From Paenibacillus sp. (lineage in GTDB: Bacteria > Bacillota > Bacilli > Paenibacillales > YIM-B00363): a stretch of 64,000 nucleotides of DNA. Positions 1-9,206 of the stretch are shown here, piece after piece (position 1 is the stretch's first letter; each line of letters begins with the position of its first letter). The notes beneath the pieces were generated by a model. The model was not told where the DNA came from and made no database searches. It saw only the letters and a program-made list of their open reading frames with translations. The DNA lies in assembly GCF_035645195.1 (NCBI RefSeq), contig NZ_DASQNA010000010.1:1-64000 (forward strand), written 5' to 3'. Both the position numbers and the translations under genes were made by a program.

Positions 1-3000
1 GCCTTGGTTCATCATTGCATTCAAACCTGTAGGTGCTGGGATTCTCTTTCCCATGACTTCAACATAATCAACCGCAATAGTCGCCTTCATAGCCGCGGGG
101 TTCTTTATACCTGTCCTCACTATTTTGATTGTATGCACGCCGTCGGAAAGATCCGTTTTCCCAAAAACTACCTGATTATTTCTGCTTACACTACTGTAAA
201 GATCGACGCTCCCTGCCTTCGTTCCGTCAATGTACACATCCATTATCCCGTGATTCGGATGCAGTACAGAACCTATTTTCACGGCAGTCCCTCGGAAGGT
301 GAACGTCATGCTGGCATTTTCAGATTCGGTATAGCGCACATTTCCTCCCGAATGTCCTGCATTGCTGTGATTCAGCCATCGCCCCTCGTAAACGAATCCG
401 GTATAGTTCTCCTCATACCGCCCAACTCCCGGAACCGCAGCAACAGTCACCGTCGCCTCATTCGACGCACTCGACTCCACACCCTTGCCGTCGACCGCCT
501 TCACCACGTAGTAGTACGTCTTCCCGCTCGCCACCGTGGTATCCTCGTAAGTCGTTGCCGTCAGCGGCGCTGCGTTCAACTTGCTGTAGCCGCCGCCATA
601 CGTTTCGCTACGGTATACGTTGTAGGTGACACTCGGCGTAGCGCTGGCCGTCCACGACAGGGTTACCTTCGCGCTACTCGCCACGGCCGTGAGGTTCGTC
701 GGCGCCTGCGGAGCCGTAGCTTCCATCTGCTTCACCACCACAACGAACGTCTTCGTCGCCGAGGCGGCGCCTTTCTGAATCGTAGCGGTCAAGGTCACTT
801 GCTTGTCGCCGCTGCCGGCCGCAGGACGCGTGACTTGGCCGTTAGTCGCGACCGTAGTCGGCGCGCTCGATGCCCAGCTGATCGTCGAGCCTTTCGCTCC
901 GGTCACCGCCAGCGTCAGGTTCTGCGTAACGCTCTCGGCCGTATCTCCAACAGCATATCCGATCTCCAGCGCCTGGCGATCAGCTTCCACGTCTCCGGCG
1001 TCATCGGCTAGGAACCCGTGGCTCGTAAGGTTCGTCATGCCCGGCTTTTGCAGGTACGTCTGCAGGTCGCCGCGAATCCAGACCTTCTTGCCCCGGTTCT
1101 CCGGGTAGTCGATCAAGTTCAGCGCCGCGCGAGACACGCCGGAAGACAGGTGTACGACCAGTATGTGGCTCTCGCGCGTTTCGAGCGGATCGTCCGCGAG
1201 CAAAATCGTCGTCGGCGACGAGAATGGCGCGGTGAAGTCGTACGGTGTCGCGGCGCTCGACGAAGCCGTCGTGCCGACGATGTAGCCCTCCACCAACTGC
1301 TTCGCTCCGCTGTTGTTCGCGATCGCCTCCGCGACCGTCCGTGCCGTCTGCACGGCAGGAGTGACCGCGATCGGCTGCGATTTCTCCGACTCTACGCCCT
1401 CCGTATTGACGGCCGTGACGGAGAAGGAATATTCCGTTCCGTTGACCAATCCTTCCGCGACGTATACGGACTCCGTCAGGAGGCCCGACTGGCGCACCCA
1501 ATCGTTCCCAGACAATCGGTAAACGTGGTACCCCGCGATGTCCGACTCGCTGTTCGGCGTCCACGAGAGGTATGCCTTCTGGTCTCCCGGATCGCCGACC
1601 AAACCTGCCGGCTTCTCAGGCTGATCGACGACGACGATCGAAACAGTAGCCGAGTGTTGATTGCCTTTCGGATCGTAAACCGTCAGCTTGACGGTGAACG
1701 CGCCTGCCGTTTGGAACGCGTGGACCGGTTCCGCGACGATGCTGGTCGCGCCGTCCCCGAAATCCCACTCGTAACGTTCGATCCGAATATTGTCCGTAGA
1801 TTTCAAGCCGCTGAACTGAATGGATCTGCCCAAATACGTAGGCCCTTCATATTCGATTTTCGCGACCGGCGGCTTGCTGTCTTCGTCCGTAGGCACGACG
1901 TTGACGACATTGCTTCGCGAAGCATTCCCATACGTATCCACCGCTTCGACGACATAGTAGTAACGAACGCCCGGTTCGACGTTGGTATCCGCGAACGAAG
2001 TGCCGCTTGTCGTACGCTTCAACGCGAAGTCCGAATCTGGCGTCAAGCTGCGGTAGACGCGATATTCTTTGAAATCCGGCTCGTTGTTAACGGTCCAGGT
2101 CAGCATTGCCTGCCAGCCGCCAGCTTGCGCGCTCAGTACCGGCGCCGCCGGCGCGTACATATTCAAGGTGTAGCGCGCTTCGACCCACGAGCCGGCTACT
2201 CCCGTCGCATCGGTCGCGCGAACGCGAACATCATAAACGCCTTCCGTGAGCGAAGAGGTATTCCAGGTAATCTCCGCTAAGGCCGTCCGTCCCGTAACGG
2301 TCTGCGTCTGCAGCGGAGTCCAGGCCGTACCGCCTTGCTTGCGATATTCGAACGCAATGTCGCGCAGACGGTAATTATCGCTCGCGCTTGCTTTCAGCTT
2401 CGGATTCGCTCCCAATACGGAGCCGTTCGCCGGAGTCAAACTTGTGATTGCCGGCGGATCGTTATCTTGAACGAGCTGCGCCTGCACCGGTGCGGTAGCG
2501 GCGCCTTCCAACCCGGCCCGATCGACGGCACTGATTTTGTAATAATACGTCTTGCCGGTGTCGACCGATTCGTCATCGTAACGTTGACCCGTCTGCGACG
2601 CTTTGATCAGAGTGTACGTCCCATCGGCCGATTCGGAACGATACACGTTCATCCCGGCGATGTCCGTGTCGCTCGGCGCATCCCATACGAGGACGACGCT
2701 GTAGGCCGTCGCCGACGCTTGAAGCCCGGTCGGGACGGATGGCGGCGTGTGGTCGATGCGCAGTTCCACCGTTTTCGCGGCAGCGGTGCGATCGCTCACG
2801 TTCCCCGCGCCATCCCAAGCGAAGACTCGAACGTAATACGTGCCTTCCTCCAGCGCGGAGGTATCCCAAGTATAAGAGGCCGAGTTGCTGACGCCTTCCA
2901 GCGTCGCAATATCGATCCATGCGCTGCGATCCCGCGAATATTGGAACGTAAACCCGGCCGTTCCGATATTGTCGCGAGCTTTCGCCTGCAGCGCGATCTG

Positions 3001-6000
3001 CTGGTCGAAGCTTCCTTGCGCCGGCAGCAGTTCCGTAATGACCGGAGCTTCTCCGTCGGATACGGTAGTCACGGTCACCGGGTCGGAAGGCGTTCCGCGA
3101 TTGCCGCGCACGTCGTACCCGACGACACGGAAGTCGTACGTCTTCAATCGCTCCAGCCCCGACACCGTCCGCTTCGGAGCGGCATCCGCGCTTCCGCTGA
3201 TCGGCGTAAACTCCGCCTCGTTGCTGCCCCGCTTCTCGACGACATAATAGTCCAGATCCGCATCGGACACAGGGCTCCACTCGAGATACACCGTGGTTTC
3301 TCCGGGCACATACACCAGACCCGTGACCGTCTCCGGCCCTTGCCGATCCAGCGTGTACGTGCGCACCGGACCGCCCGTGCTCTGGTTGCCGTAGGAGTCG
3401 GTCGCGACGGCGCGAATCATCAGCTCGCCATGGTGCATGACGGATTCCAGCGTAAAGCTGACGCCGGTGCTGGCTCCGCTGGCCGCCTTCGTGCCGACGG
3501 TCGCCCACGTTTCCCCGCCGTTCACGGAATACTCGAGTTTAATGCTGGACACCGTCAAATTGTCGGTCGCCGTTACGCTAACGTTCGTCTTCGGCGACAG
3601 CATCGTGCCGTTCGCCGGCGCGATGTTCTGCACGACAGGAGGTTCCGTATCCATAACCGCGTATGCGGCCGCCACGTTCGACTCAGGCCCTTCTTGGTCG
3701 AATTTGTCCGTCGCCCGAAGCTTGTAATAATACGTCAATCCGGGTTGGATCGTATTGTCCGTGTACGTTAGCGCCGTGGAATTGATTTCTTTAATCATCG
3801 TAAACGGACCTGCGGCGCTGGTAGCTCGGTACAGTTTGTAAATCTTTAAATCAAGGTCCGCCGGCTTCTCCCACGTCAAGTTGACGACGCCCGAGCCGTA
3901 GCGGCCGATCAGGTTTTGCGGCGCCGCCGGCGCGTCGTGATCCAAAGCGTAAACGACGGTCCGCGATGCGCTGTTCCCCGCCGCGTCGCGAATCGTAATT
4001 CGAACGTTGTACGTTCCCGAAGGCAGATCCTTGTGGACCCATCCGATAGAGAAGCTGGGATCGCCGTACCCGACGCTCGGTCCGGATACCGTGCCGCTCA
4101 TCGGAACCCACGTTTCCCCGTCGACGGAATATTCGAAGGTCGCCGTAGCCCCTACATATCCGGTGTTGTCTTTGAAATACGCCCGAACCGTTTCATTGCC
4201 GGTGCCGCCAATGGTCACTCCGGTTTGCGGCGTGACGCTCTCAATGATCGGAGGCGCAGCGTCCGGCAGATAGGCAGCCGAGATCTCGGGAGTCCAAGCG
4301 ACATTGCCTACAAGGTCGACCGTCTTCAGCTTGAAGTAATACGTCGTGGTCGGATGCAAATTTTGAATACGATACTGCGAAACGTTCTGGGCCAGCATCA
4401 CTTCCGTGTACGGCCCACCCGGATTCGTCCCGTAATGGATGCGGTACGGATGGTTGGCTTGATCCGGGTCGGAAATCTTATCCCAGGTTAACAGAATGCC
4501 GTTCTCTTCCGGCGTCGCTTTGAAGTTCGGAGCTACGCTGACGGACTTATCCAACTTGTAAGACCTTTGTGCGGTTGCGATATTATTCGCAGCGTCCCAA
4601 GCAGAGATCCGAACCAGGTAGGTTCCTTCCTGCAAACCTTCCAAATTCCATGCATAGTAATAACCGCTGTGCGACCAGCTGCCATTGGCGGCAAAGTGCC
4701 ATTCCGTCCCGCCATCCGTCGAATATTCGGCCTTCGTCCCGGACACGCCTCTGTTGTCGGATAGCGATGTGTGCAGCTGTACGCTGCTGCCCCCGATCGT
4801 CGCACCGTCCGCAGGGGAATTCCATTGAATCGTCGGCGGCTGTTGGTCGTCGGCGACGCGCACAGCGGAAATAGCGCTCTCGGAGGTATTCCCGAGTTTA
4901 TCCGTGAAGCGCAGTTTGTAGTAATACAACTGACCAATGGTTAAGCCGCTCGAATCCGTGAAAGACGTCGTTGCGGCGCTCGTGACCGATCCACTCGAAT
5001 GATAAGAGCCATCCCGGCGAGTAGAGCGCAGGACCTCGACTTTACCGTAGTCGGCCGCCTGAATCGGCGCCCACTCTACCTTGACCATGCTGTCCACGGA
5101 GGTCAGCGACGTCATGATCGGCGTTTCGACGTCGACATCCAAAGTGAAGTCGAGCGTCGTCACGGTTGAATTCCCGTTCTTGTCCTTCACCGTAAAACGA
5201 ATCAAATAAGGGCCCGACACGAAGTTCGTCTTATCCCAATACACCATCCAATACGGATTCGGCGACGCGCTGTGGGGTCCCGTAACACTGCCTGGCAGCG
5301 CATTCCAGTGCTCTCCGTTGTTTGTCGAATACGCCGCCGTCACCGAAGCGACGCCTAAACGAGAATTTTCTTGGACGGATAACCTGAACGACGGATTCGA
5401 TCCTCCGACCACATTTCCGGTACCCGTGTACACTTGCGTGATGATCGGTGCAATGGTATCCGGAAGCGCCTCGCCTTCCAACACAGGCGTAAATTCACCC
5501 AGGACACCGACCTTGGAGACCGCCTGAACCTTATAGTAATATTTGGTGCCATGGAACACGGTCTTATCCACGAAGGTATCGGTCGCGGAACTGCCTATTT
5601 TCGCAAATCCCTCCGCCGGGTTCGTCGACCGATAAACATCGTACTCCTTGGTATGCGTATCGACGTTTTTCACCCAACTCAACTTAATTTCTTCAATTCT
5701 ATTCTCGATGCGGAAATCCGCCGGCGTACCGACCTCGGCCTCGTACGCCGAATTGTCTACGACCCATACCCGGATCGGCAGGCCGTCTGTAACGTTACCT
5801 GCGCCGTCATACACGAGCACGCGGAATTTGTAAGGTCCGTCCGGCAGTCTGCCGACGCCTTCGATTTCCTCGAAGGTGTTCCAAGAGTACCTCTTATCGA
5901 CGCTCGAAGAGGTCGTCGAGGTAGACTGCGTAAATTGGGATTTATCAAGGAGGGCGAACGTTCTCCATGTATTCCCATCGGTCAACGAAACTTGAAACTC

Positions 6001-7953
6001 AATCTTCTCGATGCCCGAAATCCCGGGGTCTGTCGCGGCGACGCGCAAACTGCTGCTATAACCCGAAACGACGGTATTATCGGCGGGCTCGAAGGCCGTA
6101 AGATTCGGCCCCTGTTGGTCTAGAACGACCCGTTGAACCATCGTCGTCGTCCCGCCGGCGTCGGTCGACGTGACGGTCAACGTCTGCGCCCCCGGCTGCA
6201 AGGACACCGTATGCCGGAAGCTGCCGTCGGCGGCCACGATCGCCCCGACGTTATTCACCTTCACTTGGGCGCCGGGCTCCGTCGTCCCCCTAAGCTCGTA
6301 GGAGGATTGGTTCACCTTCGCTTCCATCCCGCGCTCCAGCGTCAACGCCGGTCCGTCGGTATTCACAATGGAGACGGTCGCCGGCGGCCCTTGGTTATTC
6401 AAATGGTCGACCGCGCTCACCGTATACGTAAGCGGCTTCTTCGGAGCATTGGCATCCAGCACGCCGACTTCCGGCGGATACACGTACCATCCGTGGCTCG
6501 GAACGCCGTTGAGCGAATCCCCCACCCGGACGATATAATAATGTTTGATATCGGGCAAAGCATCCCACTTCAGCCGAACGCCGCCCCCTTCCTGCGTCGC
6601 CGTGAGATTTTCAGGAGCTTGAGGGGCGACTCGGTCCACGGTTACGGTTCGTTCCATCGACGTCGTCCGCCCCAACTGGTCCGTCACCGTCGCGCGGAAT
6701 CGCAGTTGAACCTCCCCATAGCTATCAAGCTTGTGGTTGCCGGTAACCGAATAATAGTGATTGGCGACCGTCGGAGCGGTGCTCGAGGCGTTGATCGGAA
6801 CCCAATCCGCCCCGTTCGTCGACACTTCGACCAATATGGAGGTAACCGGCACGTTATCGCGGGCCTTAACGTTGTATTTGATGGAAGCATCCGCCGTCTT
6901 CGTATTGTCGGCCGGTTCCATGACGTCGATCACCGGTCCATCCATCGGCGATTGCACTTGCAGCGTCGGTACGGCAAGCGATTTGTTGCCGACGGCGTCC
7001 ACTGCGGTGATGCTATATTCATATTTCAATCCGGCGATCGCCGGGACGGTAATCGTGTTGTTCTGGAGGTCCGTCGTCACGTTCGTCCACGTATTCGAAT
7101 CCCCTGGAGTTCTGCGTTGAATGACGACGTGATGAAAGTCCGCCGTCGGATTGACCCAAGTCAAGACATGCGTATCCGCTTGGCTTACATCCGCAGCGGC
7201 GTTCGTTACGCCATTCGGGCGAGTGCTGTCCTTAAAGAACGTCGTCTGCTCCGTCAGCGTATCTCCGCTCGCATCCGTCGCGATCGCCCGAATATAATGC
7301 GTACCGTCCGGAATATCGTTCATATCCACGCGAACGCTGCGATACCATTGACCACTGGTCGTCCTGGCGACAGCCGTAGGGACCAGTTCCGCAAATGGCG
7401 CCCAATTCGTGCCGTCCGTTGAATACTCGTAAGCGATCGATACGATATCTTCCTCCGCCAAAAACTGAACAAGGAGCTCGTAGTAATGCTGATTGCCGGC
7501 ATGAACTACTTCGTTATTCTCCAAATCCCACGACACCAGCGTAATCGGCCCCGCCCGAAGACGTCCTGAGGCGTATGCCGGTTCGCCGATCATTTGATTG
7601 GACTTGTTATACGCTTCAAGCTTGTAATAATACGTGGTATACAGCTTCATCGTATTAAAACTGTCCGTGTGCGTTGTCAAATTGCCTTCTTTCACGAAGG
7701 ACCAACTGCCCGTATTCGTTCCGATTTGGCGATAAATTTTCACCTTCGAATAATTCGGGTCGTTCGGATTCGTCCACGAAAGCACGAGTCCGTTGTTGGC
7801 TTCGTTGGCCTCCACCGTAAAATTAGCGATGCCCGCCGATTCGGCTTTCACCTGCGCGGGCGGGGTGAAACATTGCAGGCCGGTCAATATAACGGCGAGC
7901 AGCCAACTTATTACGCGCTTATACGGCCTAAAGCGCGTTCGAGCTTTTCTCAT
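1..7953 (-). CDS. Giant secreted fibronectin type III repeat protein (partial, C-terminus outside window)
   Basis: Reading the minus strand from ATG at 7953 gives one uninterrupted frame of 2651 codons to the window edge; sampled lines across it all stay in frame. A GGAGG site sits at 7961-7965. Residues 1-37 look like a signal peptide (basic start, hydrophobic ISWLLAVILTGLQCF core, then Ala-x-Ala-like VKAES). The body alternates fibronectin III modules (repeated YYYKL, APxNL and LxWxxP signatures) with Ig-like bacterial modules (EYSTDGxxW, DxxGN). Near 2030-2110 is a PKD module (YEWDFGDGA). At about 2205-2305 is an OB-like region resembling DUF6359 (AEAIANNSGAKQLVEGYIVG), followed by an atrophied Ig-like module (about 2323-2408), another Fn3, and a jelly-roll carbohydrate-binding-like module (about 2507-2631). 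No catalytic domain is visible; one may follow beyond base 1. Inferred role: extracellular adhesin or polysaccharide-processing scaffold. It is monocistronic here. Confidence 0.9.
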   Translation of the reverse strand, partial: MRKARTRFRPYKRVISWLLAVILTGLQCFTPPAQVKAESAGIANFTVEANEANNGLVLSWTNPNDPNYSKVKIYRQIGTNTGSWSFVKEGNLTTHTDSFNTMKLYTTYYYKLEAYNKSNQMIGEPAYASGRLRAGPITLVSWDLENNEVVHAGNQHYYELLVQFLAEEDIVSIAYEYSTDGTNWAPFAELVPTAVARTTSGQWYRSVRVDMNDIPDGTHYIRAIATDASGDTLTEQTTFFKDSTRPNGVTNAAADVSQADTHVLTWVNPTADFHHVVIQRRTPGDSNTWTNVTTDLQNNTITVPAIAGLKYEYSITAVDAVGNKSLAVPTLQVQSPMDGPVIDVMEPADNTKTADASIKYNVKARDNVPVTSILVEVSTNGADWVPINASSTAPTVANHYYSVTGNHKLDSYGEVQLRFRATVTDQLGRTTSMERTVTVDRVAPQAPENLTATQEGGGVRLKWDALPDIKHYYIVRVGDSLNGVPSHGWYVYPPEVGVLDANAPKKPLTYTVSAVDHLNNQGPPATVSIVNTDGPALTLERGMEAKVNQSSYELRGTTEPGAQVKVNNVGAIVAADGSFRHTVSLQPGAQTLTVTSTDAGGTTTMVQRVVLDQQGPNLTAFEPADNTVVSGYSSSLRVAATDPGISGIEKIEFQVSLTDGNTWRTFALLDKSQFTQSTSTTSSSVDKRYSWNTFEEIEGVGRLPDGPYKFRVLVYDGAGNVTDGLPIRVWVVDNSAYEAEVGTPADFRIENRIEEIKLSWVKNVDTHTKEYDVYRSTNPAEGFAKIGSSATDTFVDKTVFHGTKYYYKVQAVSKVGVLGEFTPVLEGEALPDTIAPIITQVYTGTGNVVGGSNPSFRLSVQENSRLGVASVTAAYSTNNGEHWNALPGSVTGPHSASPNPYWMVYWDKTNFVSGPYLIRFTVKDKNGNSTVTTLDFTLDVDVETPIMTSLTSVDSMVKVEWAPIQAADYGKVEVLRSTRRDGSYHSSGSVTSAATTSFTDSSGLTIGQLYYYKLRFTDKLGNTSESAISAVRVADDQQPPTIQWNSPADGATIGGSSVQLHTSLSDNRGVSGTKAEYSTDGGTEWHFAANGSWSHSGYYYAWNLEGLQEGTYLVRISAWDAANNIATAQRSYKLDKSVSVAPNFKATPEENGILLTWDKISDPDQANHPYRIHYGTNPGGPYTEVMLAQNVSQYRIQNLHPTTTYYFKLKTVDLVGNVAWTPEISAAYLPDAAPPIIESVTPQTGVTIGGTGNETVRAYFKDNTGYVGATATFEYSVDGETWVPMSGTVSGPSVGYGDPSFSIGWVHKDLPSGTYNVRITIRDAAGNSASRTVVYALDHDAPAAPQNLIGRYGSGVVNLTWEKPADLDLKIYKLYRATSAAGPFTMIKEINSTALTYTDNTIQPGLTYYYKLRATDKFDQEGPESNVAAAYAVMDTEPPVVQNIAPANGTMLSPKTNVSVTATDNLTVSSIKLEYSVNGGETWATVGTKAASGASTGVSFTLESVMHHGELMIRAVATDSYGNQSTGGPVRTYTLDRQGPETVTGLVYVPGETTVYLEWSPVSDADLDYYVVEKRGSNEAEFTPISGSADAAPKRTVSGLERLKTYDFRVVGYDVRGNRGTPSDPVTVTTVSDGEAPVITELLPAQGSFDQQIALQAKARDNIGTAGFTFQYSRDRSAWIDIATLEGVSNSASYTWDTSALEEGTYYVRVFAWDGAGNVSDRTAAAKTVELRIDHTPPSVPTGLQASATAYSVVLVWDAPSDTDIAGMNVYRSESADGTYTLIKASQTGQRYDDESVDTGKTYYYKISAVDRAGLEGAATAPVQAQLVQDNDPPAITSLTPANGSVLGANPKLKASASDNYRLRDIAFEYRKQGGTAWTPLQTQTVTGRTALAEITWNTSSLTEGVYDVRVRATDATGVAGSWVEARYTLNMYAPAAPVLSAQAGGWQAMLTWTVNNEPDFKEYRVYRSLTPDSDFALKRTTSGTSFADTNVEPGVRYYYVVEAVDTYGNASRSNVVNVVPTDEDSKPPVAKIEYEGPTYLGRSIQFSGLKSTDNIRIERYEWDFGDGATSIVAEPVHAFQTAGAFTVKLTVYDPKGNQHSATVSIVVVDQPEKPAGLVGDPGDQKAYLSWTPNSESDIAGYHVYRLSGNDWVRQSGLLTESVYVAEGLVNGTEYSFSVTAVNTEGVESEKSQPIAVTPAVQTARTVAEAIANNSGAKQLVEGYIVGTTASSSAATPYDFTAPFSSPTTILLADDPLETRESHILVVHLSSGVSRAALNLIDYPENRGKKVWIRGDLQTYLQKPGMTNLTSHGFLADDAGDVEADRQALEIGYAVGDTAESVTQNLTLAVTGAKGSTISWASSAPTTVATNGQVTRPAAGSGDKQVTLTATIQKGAASATKTFVVVVKQMEATAPQAPTNLTAVASSAKVTLSWTASATPSVTYNVYRSETYGGGYSKLNAAPLTATTYEDTTVASGKTYYYVVKAVDGKGVESSASNEATVTVAAVPGVGRYEENYTGFVYEGRWLNHSNAGHSGGNVRYTESENASMTFTFRGTAVKIGSVLHPNHGIMDVYIDGTKAGSVDLYSSVSRNNQVVFGKTDLSDGVHTIKIVRTGIKNPAAMKATIAVDYVEVMGKRIPAPTGLNAMMNQG

Positions 7954-7984
7954 GTCATTTCCTCCGTTTACATGTTTTGCCTTT

Positions 7985-7999
7985 GATACGAATCGTATC
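7985..7999. promoter_or_regulatory. 15-bp perfect dyad, candidate operator copy 1
   Basis: GATACGAATCGTATC has 7-bp arms around one central base. It lies 32 bases upstream of the giant gene start codon, about where a transcription start would fall for the weak -35/-10 pair at 8024-8029 and 8002-8007. It shares the pattern GATAC-N5-GTATC with a second dyad at 8081-8095. The binding protein is unknown. Confidence 0.5.
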
Positions 8000-8080
8000 T
8001 TACACTACATGATGAGACATTTCTGTGAATAGGAACACAATTTTTTGCGAAGAAATTCAGAAGATTAACGCTTAGGTTCC

Positions 8081-8095
8081 GATACATTTTGTATC
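8081..8095. promoter_or_regulatory. 15-bp perfect dyad, candidate operator copy 2
   Basis: GATACATTTTGTATC has 6-bp arms around three bases. It has the same outer half-sites as the dyad at 7985-7999 and is centred 96 bp from it, roughly nine helical turns. This is consistent with co-operative binding of one dimeric regulator upstream of the giant gene. No family can be assigned. Confidence 0.5.
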
Positions 8096-8338
8096 ACAAA
8101 ATACCGACTCCCCCTTCTTGGACAGTTCGTTTCAAACACCGCGGCGAGTCTGCCTTCTCTTTTGACATGGATGCATGGTAACAATTCAGCAATGAATTCG
8201 TTGCGGGGAAAATGAGGGGCTGAAAATATTCACGGTTCTCATCTTAGCGGCTTCAAGGTTTCCCATGTATCGGTAGGTTTACGTATTTTCCTCTTCGCTT
8301 CCGGCTCCATCGGCCGATGGGCGCTGCGTTATTGCACG

Positions 8339-8366
8339 CAAAAACCCCGCATCCCACGATGCGAGG
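8339..8366 (-). terminator. Intrinsic terminator of gbsR
   Basis: On the minus strand a 9-bp stem (arms 8358-8366 and 8345-8353, one G-T pair, 4-base loop) is followed by a run of T. It lies 17 bases after the gbsR stop. Confidence 0.8.
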
Positions 8367-8382
8367 TCTCCCTGCGTCCAGT

Positions 8383-8934
8383 CTATCCCTCTTCCTTCGG
8401 CACCAGCTTATAAATGTCCCCCGATTCGAACGTATCGATTAATCGATCCAGCCATTTATAGTAATTGACGGCCTCGAGCAGCTTCCGTTCGTCCTGCTCG
8501 AGCACGGCGATCCATTCCGCGTCGCCGGCCGCTTCCGCCTCCCGCTTCAACGCGCCGAGCTCGTTCAGCGATTTGCGGAGCGCGTTCAAGTTCATTTCCA
8601 ACGATTTGCGCCACCGGACGGAGAAATAATCCACGAACGTCTGGTGCCAATCCGGCTCCACCACGTAGAGATCCTTGCGGCTCCCTTTCCCCCATACCTT
8701 GTTCACCATTTTCAAATCCATCAACGTCCGCATGCCGGTGCTCATGCTCGTCTTGCTCATCCCCATCGCTTCGCCCATTTCGTCCAAAGTGACAGGTTCA
8801 TCGCAAAAATACATATGCCCGTACATATGGCCCACGGACATCGTCACGCCGTATAAATCCATATTATTGCCGATCGTCTCGATCACGCGCTGCCGTATTT
8901 TTTGTAATTTCTGCTTCGTCAATTCGGTATCCAA
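8383..8934 (-). CDS. gbsR: GbsR/OpcR-type MarR-fold repressor of glycine betaine genes
   Basis: The 183-residue product has a winged-helix segment (TLDEMGEAMGMSKTSMSTGMRTLMDLKMVNKVWGKG split around residues 45-80) and the conserved MDLYGVTxSVGxMYG start and FVDYFSVRWRK segment of GbsR proteins. The TTG at 8934 is chosen over upstream ATG codons because AAGGAGGGG (8941-8949) sits six bases ahead of it and the known family begins here. GbsR senses choline or betaine and represses uptake and synthesis genes. The gene is divergent from opuAA, so control of that transporter, and perhaps of itself, is inferred. Confidence 0.9.
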   Translation of the reverse strand: MDTELTKQKLQKIRQRVIETIGNNMDLYGVTMSVGHMYGHMYFCDEPVTLDEMGEAMGMSKTSMSTGMRTLMDLKMVNKVWGKGSRKDLYVVEPDWHQTFVDYFSVRWRKSLEMNLNALRKSLNELGALKREAEAAGDAEWIAVLEQDERKLLEAVNYYKWLDRLIDTFESGDIYKLVPKEEG

Positions 8935-9076
8935 TGCCGTCCCCTCCTTCATCGGGTCTGCAAGGGCAGGCCTTCCCGTACGCATGGCGGCGCAAGCGTT
9001 ACGACCATTGTAGAAAACTGTCGACTCCGTGTAAAGCGGCGATCCGGCAGGAATCGGCAGGATATGGGAGTATACG

Positions 9077-9089
9077 GTACAATATGTAC
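9077..9089. promoter_or_regulatory. 13-bp dyad in gbsR-opuA intergenic region, candidate GbsR site
   Basis: GTACAATATGTAC has 5-bp perfect arms, with more TAC/GTA half-sites nearby (9073-9075, 9090-9092, and GTACG again near 9104-9108). It lies between the divergent gbsR and opuAA starts, upstream of the likely opuAA promoter. Binding by GbsR is inferred from position only. Confidence 0.4.
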
Positions 9090-9131
9090 GTAAAGTTTAT
9101 TCTGTACGTTCCATACGATCTTTATTTGGTT

Positions 9132-9161
9132 TTGACCCCCATTCGATAGGAACGGTAGACT
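9132..9161 (+). promoter_or_regulatory. Candidate sigma-A promoter of opuA operon
   Basis: TTGACC (9132-9137) and TAGACT (9156-9161) are separated by 18 bases and lie about 45 bases before the opuAA start. Confidence 0.45.
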
Positions 9162-9206
9162 AGATGGGACCACACCGAATCGGACGAAGGAAGGGGGAAT
9201 GCAGAC

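Larger units (their letters stand above)
7954..8382. other. Intergenic region between giant Fn3 gene and gbsR
   Basis: No coding region was found in these roughly 430 bases. The part nearest the giant gene contains two similar 15-bp dyads (listed separately) and AT-rich sequence that could hold its promoter; a poor candidate is TTCACA at 8024-8029 with TAGTGT at 8002-8007 (16-bp spacing, minus strand). The stretch 8100-8330 was compared by eye with c-di-GMP-I and other common riboswitch signatures and nothing matched. The gbsR terminator occupies the right end. Confidence 0.6.

Noticed and set aside
1018-3771. Plus-strand frames of 420 and 478 codons within the giant Fn3 gene
   Set aside because: Arg-rich products without domains; the opposite strand encodes continuous Fn3 and Ig modules.
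8161-8330. Possible riboswitch before the giant Fn3 gene
   Set aside because: Compared by eye with c-di-GMP-I and cobalamin signatures; no matching core was found.
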